Assembly (NCBI GenBank): GCA_002310095.1
Contig: DBYH01000010.1
Coordinates: forward strand, 1 to 64,000
Origin: Firmicutes bacterium UBA1191
GTDB lineage: Bacteria; Bacillota; Clostridia; Peptostreptococcales; Anaerovoracaceae
Direction of reading: 5' to 3'
DNA: 64,000 nucleotides
The position numbers and the translations under genes are program-made. A model generated the notes under the pieces. The model made no database searches. It was not told the origin of the DNA and saw only the letters and a program-made list of their open reading frames with translations. This document shows positions 1 through 8,672 of this stretch, piece by piece (the first letter of the stretch is position 1; every line of letters begins with the position of its first letter).

Positions 1-357
1 GCTCTTAAGGTCATCGAGGTCATGACAAGGGACGACTTCCCTGCGAAGGCGCTGCACATAGCGGACGTGCTGGGAAAAGGCTTCAAGGCAATGCAGGAGA
101 AGTATCCATGCATCGGCGACGTGAGAGGAACGGGAGCCATGATGGGCATCGAGTTCGTAAAGGACCGCGACACAAAGGCTCCTGACGCTGAGATCGTAGG
201 AAAGATCGTACAGAACGCCATGAACAAGGGCCTGATGCTCGAGGCTGCGGGAACCTACAACAACGTAATAAGGATCCTGTGTCCGCTGGTAGCGACGGAC
301 GAGCAGCTGGCGGCAGGTCTTGAGATCTTCGAGGCGGCTCTGGCCGAAGCTGTATAA
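1..357 (+). CDS. gabT: 4-aminobutyrate aminotransferase, C-terminal part (5' end outside window)
   Basis: This is the last roughly 118 codons of a class III PLP-dependent aminotransferase; the frame is open back to base 1, so the start and the PLP lysine lie outside the window. The visible part is the small C-terminal domain, with the family signature VRGTGAMMGIEF followed by a helix and the RILCPL strand that in GabT lines the substrate site. Known role of GabT: it moves the amino group of GABA to 2-oxoglutarate, giving succinate semialdehyde. Context supports this over ornithine- or acetylornithine-type relatives, because the permease follows 50 bases later and the enzymes that consume succinate semialdehyde lie within 9 kb. 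The exact substrate is inferred. Confidence 0.85.
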   Translation, partial: ALKVIEVMTRDDFPAKALHIADVLGKGFKAMQEKYPCIGDVRGTGAMMGIEFVKDRDTKAPDAEIVGKIVQNAMNKGLMLEAAGTYNNVIRILCPLVATDEQLAAGLEIFEAALAEAV

Positions 358-407
358 ACTGCAGAACATTTAATTGTTAATTTCCCCATCAAAAAGGAGA
401 AAAATTA

Positions 408-1901
408 ATGCAAGAAAGACATGAACTACAAAAATCCCTCAACATGAAGGATATTCTGGCACTGGCATTCGGTACAATGATAGGCTGGGGCTGGATCATG
501 CTCGCCGGATCCTGGGTAGGCAACGGAGGTTCGCTGGGTGCGATGATCGCATTCGGACTGGGCGGCCTGATGGCTATTTTTGTCGGACTGACCTATGCGG
601 AGCTGACACCGATGCTGCCTCTGTCAGGCGGAGAACTCGTATTCTCATACAGGGCGATGGGATATAACGCGTCCTGGTTTACAGGATGGATGATTGCGCT
701 GGCGTACCTCGGCGTAGCTGCCTGGGAAGGCCCGGCTCTTTCCAATGCCATCAACTTCCTGTTTGCGGGAGTGCTGCCTCAGGGAGCGACATTGTGGACC
801 TTTGCAGGATCTGACGTAACGACTACATTCCTGATAATTGCGGCTATCGGCGCGGTTGTCATGACAGTCGTTAACTACAGAGGCGCAAAGGCGTCCGCTA
901 TATTCCAGACCGTTGCGACAGTCGCGATGGCTATCGGCGGAATCTCATTCGCCATCTGCGGCACGGCTACCGGTTCCATTGAACACTTTATTCCGCTCTT
1001 TACCAACGGTAAAGGCTTCGTAGCCGTTATGCTGGCCGTACCTGCGATGTTCGTAGGATTCGACGTTATTCCGCAGGCTGCCGAGGAAATGAACATTCCT
1101 CTGGGCAAGATCGGAAGAGTTATGATCATATCCATATGCATGGCAGCGTTCTGGTACTGCCTGATGATCTTCGCGGTTGCTATTTCAACACCGGGAGACG
1201 TGCTCAATGGATTCAACAATGACCCTGCGGCTGTTCCGGTAGCGAACTGCTTCGCGTGGTGCATGAACAATCCGTTATTCGGTAAACTAATGATCATCGC
1301 GGCGATGTGCGGAATACTGACCTCATGGAATGGATTCGTTGTCGGCGCTTCACGTGTCATCTTCGCAATGGCAAGAGCGAAGATGCTGCCTGAAATCTTT
1401 GCGAAGGTTCACCCGAAGTATGGCTCACCGACAGCGGCTGTACTGCTCGTTGGTATCATCACAATTATTTCACCTTGCGCCGGAAGATCCGCCCTTGTAT
1501 GGTTCGTTGACGCTGCCGCGTTCGGAACTGTAGTTGCGTACTTCATGGTATCGCTCTCATTCTTCATACTGAGGAATAAGGAGCCTGAGCTCACAAGACC
1601 ATTCCGCACACCGGCCGGTCCTGTTATCGGAGCGCTGGCGATGCTGGTAGCCCTGTTCTTCTTCTGGCTGTATCTGCCGGGACTGGGCAGCCCGTCACCA
1701 TTGACTGGTCCTGAATGGATGTTTGTCGGCGGATGGATCATCCTCGGAATCATCTTCTTCATTGCCAATAAGGCTGGAAAGAACGGTAAGACAAGGAAGG
1801 AAGAGACAGAATATCTCATGTTCGGTCACCAGTATCTGAGGTCATTTGCGAAGGATTACATCGCACAGCACCGCGAAATCGAACAAGAACACGATTTCTA
1901 A
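408..1901 (+). CDS. APC-family amino acid permease, probable GABA importer or antiporter
   Basis: This is a 497-residue polytopic membrane protein of the amino acid-polyamine-organocation superfamily. About twelve hydrophobic segments can be seen. The first begins near residue 15 and carries the glycine-rich FGTMIGWGW stretch that corresponds to the unwound substrate-binding TM1 of APC carriers. The C-terminal tail from about residue 455 is charged and cytoplasmic. A good ribosome site (AAAAGGAG) lies just before the ATG. It follows the gabT end by 50 bases with no terminator between, so the two are probably co-transcribed. Co-location with GABA catabolism suggests uptake of GABA, perhaps in exchange for another amino acid. 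The substrate is an inference; the family is clear. Confidence 0.85.
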   Translation: MQERHELQKSLNMKDILALAFGTMIGWGWIMLAGSWVGNGGSLGAMIAFGLGGLMAIFVGLTYAELTPMLPLSGGELVFSYRAMGYNASWFTGWMIALAYLGVAAWEGPALSNAINFLFAGVLPQGATLWTFAGSDVTTTFLIIAAIGAVVMTVVNYRGAKASAIFQTVATVAMAIGGISFAICGTATGSIEHFIPLFTNGKGFVAVMLAVPAMFVGFDVIPQAAEEMNIPLGKIGRVMIISICMAAFWYCLMIFAVAISTPGDVLNGFNNDPAAVPVANCFAWCMNNPLFGKLMIIAAMCGILTSWNGFVVGASRVIFAMARAKMLPEIFAKVHPKYGSPTAAVLLVGIITIISPCAGRSALVWFVDAAAFGTVVAYFMVSLSFFILRNKEPELTRPFRTPAGPVIGALAMLVALFFFWLYLPGLGSPSPLTGPEWMFVGGWIILGIIFFIANKAGKNGKTRKEETEYLMFGHQYLRSFAKDYIAQHREIEQEHDF

Positions 1902-1924
1902 GAGACCGTAACAATTGGGACACA

Positions 1925-2278
1925 TTAAACAACAATGGGCGTTGCGTAAGCAACGCCCATTCTGCTGTTTGCGTAGAAGATCTTAAAAAAGCGGAAACAA
2001 AACGAGACAATGTTTCTGGTTTGTCGTTTGGCGATGGGGTACTTCTTCTCGTCTGCTTTGCTGACTATTTCCTTTGCGAATTTGGACTTTTCAACATTAG
2101 CATCGGCGTTCTTTCCTATATTCTTGGTGGCATCTTCGACCTTATTAACAATAGCACGAAGTTCTTTTGCAAGGTCTTTGTCAGTAGCCTTTCCGAGAAG
2201 TTGCTTGAAGTAGTCAACTATCTTCTTGATTACGGCAGGCTGATTGCTTGCAAGACGCTTGATGAACTTGTCGTCCAT
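1925..2278 (-). pseudogene. Probable relic: C-terminal tail of a large phage- or ICE-type protein
   Basis: The reading frame encodes up to 117 residues. The first 80 are a lysine-rich, helix-forming stretch (for example ASNQPAVIKKIVDYFKQLL) that resembles the extreme C-terminal tails of very large structural or DNA-transfer proteins of phages and conjugative elements. The similarity is recalled, not searched. The frame has only a weak ribosome site (ACGGA). It is open upstream of the ATG but runs back through a terminator hairpin at 2314-2340, so there is no intact 5' part. The last ten or so residues are encoded by another hairpin at 1935-1960. This fits a decayed fragment left by a lost element; a genuine short gene cannot be excluded. 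Confidence 0.4.
1935..1960. terminator. Perfect 11-bp hairpin, probable bidirectional terminator
   Basis: Arms ATGGGCGTTGC and GCAACGCCCAT pair perfectly around a GTAA loop. The - strand side continues into TTGTTGTTT and the + strand side into TCTGCTGTTT, so both T-tracts are imperfect. It lies 33 bases after the permease stop and probably ends that transcript. Confidence 0.6.
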
Positions 2279-2313
2279 TCCGTAGACGTAACGCCCGGCT
2301 TTTTTTAAGCAAA

Positions 2314-2345
2314 GGCGCCACCCATTAAGTGGGTGACGCCTTTTT
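2314..2345. terminator. Intrinsic terminator hairpin
   Basis: An 11-bp stem with one mismatch (GGCGCCACCCA against TGGGTGACGCC, loop TTAAG or similar) is followed on the + strand by TTTTT and on the - strand by TTTGCTT. It sits just after the stop of the small - strand ORF at 2371 and separates it from the relic ORF. Confidence 0.65.
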
Positions 2346-2370
2346 CAGTAATTGTGAATTATCGTCTATC

Positions 2371-2472
2371 TCAGCCGTTCGCCGCGATGCCCATGACGAC
2401 GCCTGCGATGCCCATGAAAATGCAGAACAGTATTGTTACTACGATCAATATTATTTTTGTTGTTTTCTTCAT
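2371..2472 (-). CDS. 33-residue predicted single-pass membrane peptide
   Basis: This short frame begins at the ATG on bases 2472-2470 and ends with TGA. The product has a basic N-terminus (MKKTTK) followed by about 22 strongly hydrophobic residues (IILIVVTILFCIFMGIAG and on) and a short small-residue tail ending in AANG. That is the usual shape of a small membrane peptide. A ribosome site AAAGGA lies about 10 bases upstream, an extended -10 box (TGC then TATACT) lies at 2522-2530 on the same strand, and a terminator follows the stop. This complete transcription unit is why I call it a gene. No family is recognised; it could be a toxin-like or regulatory membrane peptide, but nothing in the sequence shows that. 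Confidence 0.5.
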   Translation of the reverse strand: MKKTTKIILIVVTILFCIFMGIAGVVMGIAANG

Positions 2473-2521
2473 CTCCGGTCATCCTTTCAGAATGCGCTTT
2501 TAAGACATTTATTGTGCAATC

Positions 2522-2530
2522 AGTATAGCA
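2522..2530 (-). promoter_or_regulatory. Extended -10 promoter for the 33-residue peptide gene
   Basis: Read on the - strand, TGC directly precedes TATACT, an extended -10 element, about 50 bases before the small ORF start. The -35 region 17 bases upstream (TAGAAT) is poor, as is common with extended -10 promoters. Confidence 0.4.
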
Positions 2531-2595
2531 CATAAAAGCTGTGTATTCTATGAGAACATATGGTAAACTGAAGGGGCAGAGAGCGAGGTAGAGAA

Positions 2596-3465
2596 ATGAA
2601 AGCCGTATTTCTGGACTGCATAGATATAAACGCAGGTGACCTGTCCTGGGAGCCTGTTGAAAAGCTGTGTGAGTTTACACATTTTCTGACATCCACCGCA
2701 GATGAAGCAAAGAGCAGACTGGCGGGAATGGATGCTGTTTTTGTCGATTCATTTCCAATCGGCGGTGATCTAATGGCTGCGAATCCTCAGCTGAAATACA
2801 TAGGAATTGCCGCCACAGGGTTTAATCACATAGATCTCGATACCGCTAAGGAACTGGGTGTTGCAGTGACCAACATTCCTGCATATTCCACAGACGCAGT
2901 GGCTCAGCATGCGGCTGCCCTGCTTTTGCAAATCACCAATTATCCGGGAACTTATGTGGACAACGATACGACTCCGCCGATACTCCTGAACGGCAAGACC
3001 ATTGGAATAATAGGATACGGCAATATCGGCAGGAAGTTCGGAGAAATTGCTGAAGCGCTTGGCATGGAGGTCATTCCGTACAGTAAAGACCCGGAGAGGG
3101 CGGTGAAGGCTGACGTGGTATCCCTGAACTGTCCGCTGACCGAAGAAAACAAGGGAATGGTGAACATGGAGTTCATCAGCAGAATGAAGGACGGCGCCAT
3201 TCTCATAAACACAGCAAGGGGAGGCCTTGTTGACGAGGAAGCGCTGGCCGAAGCCCTTAAGAGCGGCAAACTCATGGCTGCAGGGCTGGACGTGCTGGCT
3301 CAGGAACCGCCTGATAAATCATGTCCGCTGCTCGGACTTGATAACTGCGTGATAACACCGCATATCGCCTTCACACCGAAGGAAACGCGGGAGAAGATAA
3401 TAGATTTACTGGCCGCTAACCTCAGGTCATTCATTGAGGGCGGCACTGAAAACAGACTGGTTTGA
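2596..3465 (+). CDS. D-isomer-specific 2-hydroxyacid dehydrogenase (glycerate dehydrogenase-like)
   Basis: This 289-residue NAD-dependent dehydrogenase has the family's catalytic set: Arg208 (in NTARGG), Asp232, Glu237 and His256 (in TPHIAFTP). The Rossmann dinucleotide motif GYGNIG is at 140-145. Enzymes of this family interconvert 2-oxo and D-2-hydroxy acids such as hydroxypyruvate/glycerate or pyruvate/lactate. At 289 residues it is shorter than the usual 310-330; the segment between the catalytic half-domain and the NAD domain (about 113-132) is trimmed. It is followed 22 bases later by glycerol kinase, so the two probably share a transcript. A role in three-carbon metabolism is inferred; the substrate cannot be read from the sequence. 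Confidence 0.85.
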   Translation: MKAVFLDCIDINAGDLSWEPVEKLCEFTHFLTSTADEAKSRLAGMDAVFVDSFPIGGDLMAANPQLKYIGIAATGFNHIDLDTAKELGVAVTNIPAYSTDAVAQHAAALLLQITNYPGTYVDNDTTPPILLNGKTIGIIGYGNIGRKFGEIAEALGMEVIPYSKDPERAVKADVVSLNCPLTEENKGMVNMEFISRMKDGAILINTARGGLVDEEALAEALKSGKLMAAGLDVLAQEPPDKSCPLLGLDNCVITPHIAFTPKETREKIIDLLAANLRSFIEGGTENRLV

Positions 3466-3475
3466 CCCCCATTAA

Positions 3476-4978
<1,503 letters not shown>

Positions 4979-5008
4979 CATTTTTTCTATGCTCTAACGC
5001 ATTATTGC

Positions 5009-5037
5009 TTGAAAATCTGCAATTACACTCATATAAT
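5009..5037 (+). promoter_or_regulatory. Sigma-A-type promoter of the nfu-abf cluster
   Basis: TTGAAA, a 17-base spacer and TATAAT form a near-consensus promoter. The predicted start is about 25 bases before the NifU-type gene, so this is the likely head of the transcript leading to abfD. Confidence 0.75.
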
Positions 5038-5072
5038 AGGTTTGTAAGACTATGTGTCTAAGGGAGAGTGAA

Positions 5073-5360
5073 TTGGAAGAAAAAATCAGGGCTATTTTAA
5101 GAGAGCAGGTTGATCCCGTTTTGCAGGCGCATTTCGGTGGTTCGAGTCTCTCGAAATATGAGGACGGAGTCGCCTATGTAAAGCTTACAGGCGCTTGCGC
5201 CCAGTGTCCGTCCGCCCAGGAAACTCTCGAGAGCGTAGTTAAGGATTTTGTAATGGGAGGATGTCCGGAAGTGAAGGACGTGGTACTTGATACTTCAGTA
5301 AGTGAAGACCTCCTCGATCTCGCCAGAAAGATCCTGAACGGTGAGATGAAAGACGATTAA
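5073..5360 (+). CDS. NifU C-terminal-domain (Nfu-type) Fe-S carrier protein
   Basis: This protein of about 95 residues corresponds to the C-terminal NifU domain, which binds or delivers a 4Fe-4S cluster between subunits. The CAQC motif (Cys42 and Cys45) is the cluster ligand pair. I chose the TTG at 5073 because AGGGAGAG lies 4 bases before it; an in-frame ATG at 5052 would put that ribosome site inside the gene. It has its own strong promoter and a weak terminator before abfD. AbfD carries an unusual 4Fe-4S cluster, so a dedicated cluster supply role is an attractive inference, but general Fe-S transfer is equally possible. IscS and IscU are encoded 23 kb away. Confidence 0.8.
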   Translation: MEEKIRAILREQVDPVLQAHFGGSSLSKYEDGVAYVKLTGACAQCPSAQETLESVVKDFVMGGCPEVKDVVLDTSVSEDLLDLARKILNGEMKDD

Positions 5361-5362
5361 AC

Positions 5363-5387
5363 AGGCAGTATTTTTGTGCTGCCTTTT
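5363..5387 (+). terminator. Weak intrinsic terminator after the Nfu gene
   Basis: AGGCAG and CTGCCT form a 6-bp stem with a 10-base T-rich loop, followed by TTTTAAT, two bases after the Nfu stop codon. It probably gives partial termination before abfD. Confidence 0.5.
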
Positions 5388-5414
5388 AATATATAAGCCA
5401 TAATCAGTTCACAA

Positions 5415-5426
5415 TGTCCGCGGACA
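5415..5426. promoter_or_regulatory. 12-bp perfect palindrome before abfD, possible operator
   Basis: TGTCCGCGGACA is perfectly self-complementary with no loop, which suits a dimeric DNA-binding protein better than an RNA hairpin. It lies about 45 bases before the abfD start and just after the terminator. No regulator is identified. Confidence 0.35.
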
Positions 5427-5470
5427 ATTCTGCCTGCGGAAGTAAAGCGATAAGAAGGAGTGATTTTATT

Positions 5471-6946
5471 ATGTTAATGACAGGCGAACAGTACATTGAA
5501 AGCTTAAGAAAACTGAACACCAGAGTTTACATGTTCGGTGAAAAGGTCGACAACTGGGTAGATCACCCAATCATCAGACCTTCGATCAACTGCGTTAAGG
5601 TCACTTATGATCTGGCTCAGGATCCTGAGTACAAAGACCTTATGACGGTCAAGTCAAATCTTACAGGCGAGACTGTAAACAGATTTGCTCATCTTCACCA
5701 GAGCACTGAAGACCTGAAGAACAAAGTAAAGATGCAGAGACTGTGCGGACAGAAGACAGGTTCATGCTTCCAGAGATGCGTAGGCATGGACGCTTTCAAC
5801 GCCATGTTCTCATCAACTTATGAAATCGATAAGAAATACGGCACCAACTACCATGAGAACTTCAAGAACTTCCTGATTCAGGTTCAGCAGAACGACTGGG
5901 TAGTAGACGGTGCCATGACAGACCCTAAGGGCGACAGAGGACTCGCACCTCACGCTCAGAGAGACAAGGATCTGTTCGTAAGAATCAAAGAGAGAAGAGA
6001 AGACGGAATCGTAGTATGCGGCGCCAAGTGCCACCAGACCGGTTCCATCAACTCACACTGGCACATCGTAATGCCTACTCAGGCAATGAGAGAAGAGGAT
6101 GCCGACTACGCTGTAGCATTCGCCTGCCCATCAGACGCGGACGGAATGTACATGGTATACGGCAGACAGTCCTGCGATACCAGAAAGCTGGAAGAGGGAG
6201 CTGACATCGACCTCGGTAACGCTCAGTTCGGCGGACAGGAAGCACTCGTAGTATTCGATGATGTATTCATTCCTAACGAGTACATATTCCTGGCAGGCGA
6301 GTATGAATTCGCAGGCATGGTTGTAGAGAGATTCGCGGGATACCACAGACAGTCATACGGCGGTTGCAAGGTCGGCGTAGGTGACGTTCTCATCGGCGCT
6401 GCTGCTCTGGCTGCCGAGTACAACGGCGCTCAGAAGGCTTCACACGTTAAGGACAAGCTCATCGAAATGACTCATCTGAACGAGACTCTGTATTGCTGCG
6501 GTATCGCGTGCTCGACAGAAGGATATCCTACAGAGGCAGGCAACTATCAGATCGACCTGCTCCTGGCCAACGTCTGCAAGCAGAACATTACGAGATTCCC
6601 ATATGAGATCGTAAGACTGGCAGAGGATATCGCCGGCGGCCTCATGGTAACGATGCCTTCACAGAAAGACTTCGATTCCGACCTGGCTGTAGGCAGAAAC
6701 GGCGAGACGATCGGCGAGATCTGCAACAAGTTCTACGCAGCGGCTCCGTCATGCACTACTGAACAGCGTATGAGAGTCCTTAGACTGATCGAGAACCTGT
6801 GCCTCGGCGCGGCGGCAGTCGGCTACAGAACTGAGTCAATGCACGGCGCAGGATCACCTCAGGCTCAGAGAATCATGATTCAGAGACAGGGCAACATCGA
6901 AGGCAAGAAGGCTCTTGCAAAGGCAATAGCAGGCATTAAGGAATAA
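5471..6946 (+). CDS. abfD: 4-hydroxybutyryl-CoA dehydratase / vinylacetyl-CoA delta-isomerase
   Basis: This 491-residue enzyme converts 4-hydroxybutyryl-CoA to crotonyl-CoA by a radical mechanism using FAD and a 4Fe-4S cluster. It closely matches, from memory, the 490-residue Clostridium aminobutyricum enzyme from its N-terminus (MLMTGEQYIES) onward. The four cluster ligands known for that enzyme fall at the same numbers here: Cys99, Cys103, His292 and Cys299. The ORF is open 57 bases further upstream, but AGAAGGAG 10 bases before the ATG at 5471 and the match to the known N-terminus fix the start. A terminator hairpin follows at 6985. It is the key enzyme of the GABA pathway in this window. 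Confidence 0.97.
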   Translation: MLMTGEQYIESLRKLNTRVYMFGEKVDNWVDHPIIRPSINCVKVTYDLAQDPEYKDLMTVKSNLTGETVNRFAHLHQSTEDLKNKVKMQRLCGQKTGSCFQRCVGMDAFNAMFSSTYEIDKKYGTNYHENFKNFLIQVQQNDWVVDGAMTDPKGDRGLAPHAQRDKDLFVRIKERREDGIVVCGAKCHQTGSINSHWHIVMPTQAMREEDADYAVAFACPSDADGMYMVYGRQSCDTRKLEEGADIDLGNAQFGGQEALVVFDDVFIPNEYIFLAGEYEFAGMVVERFAGYHRQSYGGCKVGVGDVLIGAAALAAEYNGAQKASHVKDKLIEMTHLNETLYCCGIACSTEGYPTEAGNYQIDLLLANVCKQNITRFPYEIVRLAEDIAGGLMVTMPSQKDFDSDLAVGRNGETIGEICNKFYAAAPSCTTEQRMRVLRLIENLCLGAAAVGYRTESMHGAGSPQAQRIMIQRQGNIEGKKALAKAIAGIKE

Positions 6947-6984
6947 TCCTGTATCTGACACATCAGAATAGACAGTGTATCGAA

Positions 6985-7020
6985 GAGGCCGCTTGGCAGT
7001 CCCGGGCGGCCTCAGTTTTT
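6985..7020 (+). terminator. Intrinsic terminator between abfD and the Cys-rich gene
   Basis: GAGGCCGC and GCGGCCTC pair perfectly (8 bp, 13-base loop) and are followed by AGTTTTT. It lies 38 bases after the abfD stop and would make abfD transcripts more abundant than the downstream genes, because no clear new promoter follows. Confidence 0.7.
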
Positions 7021-7044
7021 AAGAAGGAAAGTTAAGAATTTAAC

Positions 7045-7311
7045 ATGAAATGCGGAGTCAAGTTCTGCGGCGGGTGCAATCCTCACTACCAGAGAGGGGA
7101 CGCGTTCAGAAGGATACAGGCGGACATGCCGGAAATCGAATTTGAATATGCCGAAGAGGGAACAGACTACGATCACCTCCTGGTCATCGGAGGATGCACT
7201 GCGTGCTGTCCTATTATCGACCAGTACACTGTCAATGGCGATGTTTTAAAAATGTGGTCCGAAGACCACGTCGATATTATAGAAGAGAAACTGGAGGAAA
7301 AACTTAAATGA
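7045..7311 (+). CDS. Small six-cysteine protein of the abf cluster, function unknown
   Basis: This 88-residue protein has cysteines at 3, 8, 11, 51, 54 and 55, in the motifs CGVKFCGGCNP near the start and GGCTACCP in the middle. The clusters flank an acidic region and a hydrophobic strand (HLLVIGG). The spacing suggests a metal or Fe-S site, or a redox-active disulfide pair. I recall similar CGGCNP proteins among anaerobes but no defined function. Its last four bases overlap the abfT start (ATGA), so it is translationally coupled to the CoA-transferase. A role in making or protecting the Fe-S cluster of AbfD, or in electron transfer, is only inferred from the location. Confidence 0.75.
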   Translation: MKCGVKFCGGCNPHYQRGDAFRRIQADMPEIEFEYAEEGTDYDHLLVIGGCTACCPIIDQYTVNGDVLKMWSEDHVDIIEEKLEEKLK

Positions 7312-8636
7312 GAAACTGGAAAGAACTTTATGACGCAAAAAAGATGACTTCCGATGAGGCTGTACAGCTCATCAAGTCAAACGACAAAGTAGTTTTCCAG
7401 CATGACGTAGGCGAACCGGCAGAACTGGTCAGAGCCATGGTCAGAAACGCGAAGAACTATAAGAACGTTGAGATTTCTCATATGTTCTCACTTGGTCCTG
7501 GAGACTACTGTAAGGAAGAGTACAAGGAAAACTTCCACCCGAACATGTGGTTCATTTCCGGACAGACCAGAAAGGCCTGCAACTATTGGGGCGATTATAC
7601 GACATTCTTCTTCCATGAACTCCCTGAGCTCATGAGACAGGGCAGAATCGTTGTAGACGTTGTTCTGATTCAGGTTTCCAAGCCTGACAAACTCGGTTAT
7701 GTATCCACAGGCGTATCGGGCGACTACACTGTACAGGCAATCAGATCCGCGAAGACTGTTATCGCGCAGGTAAACGAACACGTTCCGTTCACCTATGGCG
7801 ATGTAGTATTCCCGCTAATGGAATACGCAGACGCGATCGTTGAGTACGATGAAGAGCTCCCGACGATTCCGCCATCAAAAGTCGGACCTGTCGAAGAAGA
7901 AATCGGCAAGCACTGCGCAAGTCTGATCGAGGACGGAGCTACTCTGCAGCTTGGTATCGGTTCAATTCCTGACGCTGTATGCGCGCAGCTGAAGAACAAG
8001 AAGCACCTTGGGCTTCACTCGGAGATGCTCGGTGACGGCGCCATGGAACTCTATTATGAAGGCGTTATCGACAATACCATGAAATCATTCGACAGAGACG
8101 TCATGGTAGCCAACTTCGTAATGGGTTCAAAGGAACTCTATGAATTCTGCGATCACAACCACGCGGTCAAGGTTATGCCTGTAGACTATGTAAACGATCC
8201 TACGATCATTATGAACTGCTCGAAGATGATCGCCATCAACGGAGCTCTGGGATGCGACCTGTACGGACAGGTAGCTTCAGATACTCTCGGCGGCGACGTA
8301 CAGTTCTCAGGCGTAGGCGGACAGGTCGACTTCATCCGTGGAGCCGCGATGGCCAGAGACGGACTTGGTAAGGGCATAATCGCAATGCCTTCAATGACTG
8401 TCAAGAAGGACGGCACGAAGATCTCCAAGATTACGCCTCATCTGGCTGACAAGCAGGTCGTAACTGATTCCAGAAACGATACTGAGTTCGTTGTAACTGA
8501 GTACGGCGTTGCAGATTTGTGGGGCAAGAGCAATAAGGAAAGGGCGAAGGCCCTGATCGACATCGCGCATCCTGACTTCAGACCGGAGCTCAAGGAAGCG
8601 ATGCAGGAGATATTCCACCACAGCTATGATGAATAA
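7308..8636 (+). CDS. abfT: 4-hydroxybutyrate CoA-transferase
   Basis: This 442-residue family I CoA-transferase of the acetyl-CoA hydrolase/4-hydroxybutyrate CoA-transferase type moves CoA from acetyl-CoA (or a similar donor) to 4-hydroxybutyrate. The catalytic glutamate that forms the enzyme-CoA thioester is Glu239 in LHSEM. The glycine-rich loops LQLGIGSIPDAV (213-224) and GVGGQVDFIRGA further on belong to the family fold. Length and sequence agree with the C. aminobutyricum enzyme (438 residues). It overlaps the preceding Cys-rich gene by 4 bases and is followed 36 bases later by the dehydrogenase with its own strong ribosome site. Confidence 0.95.
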   Translation: MRNWKELYDAKKMTSDEAVQLIKSNDKVVFQHDVGEPAELVRAMVRNAKNYKNVEISHMFSLGPGDYCKEEYKENFHPNMWFISGQTRKACNYWGDYTTFFFHELPELMRQGRIVVDVVLIQVSKPDKLGYVSTGVSGDYTVQAIRSAKTVIAQVNEHVPFTYGDVVFPLMEYADAIVEYDEELPTIPPSKVGPVEEEIGKHCASLIEDGATLQLGIGSIPDAVCAQLKNKKHLGLHSEMLGDGAMELYYEGVIDNTMKSFDRDVMVANFVMGSKELYEFCDHNHAVKVMPVDYVNDPTIIMNCSKMIAINGALGCDLYGQVASDTLGGDVQFSGVGGQVDFIRGAAMARDGLGKGIIAMPSMTVKKDGTKISKITPHLADKQVVTDSRNDTEFVVTEYGVADLWGKSNKERAKALIDIAHPDFRPELKEAMQEIFHHSYDE

Positions 8637-8672
8637 AGAGCTATAGTTGATTAACCATAAGGAGGTTATGTA

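Noticed and set aside
5414..5470. Upstream start for abfD at 5414
   Set aside because: The extra 19 codons include the palindrome and lack a ribosome site, whereas 5471 has one and matches the known N-terminus.
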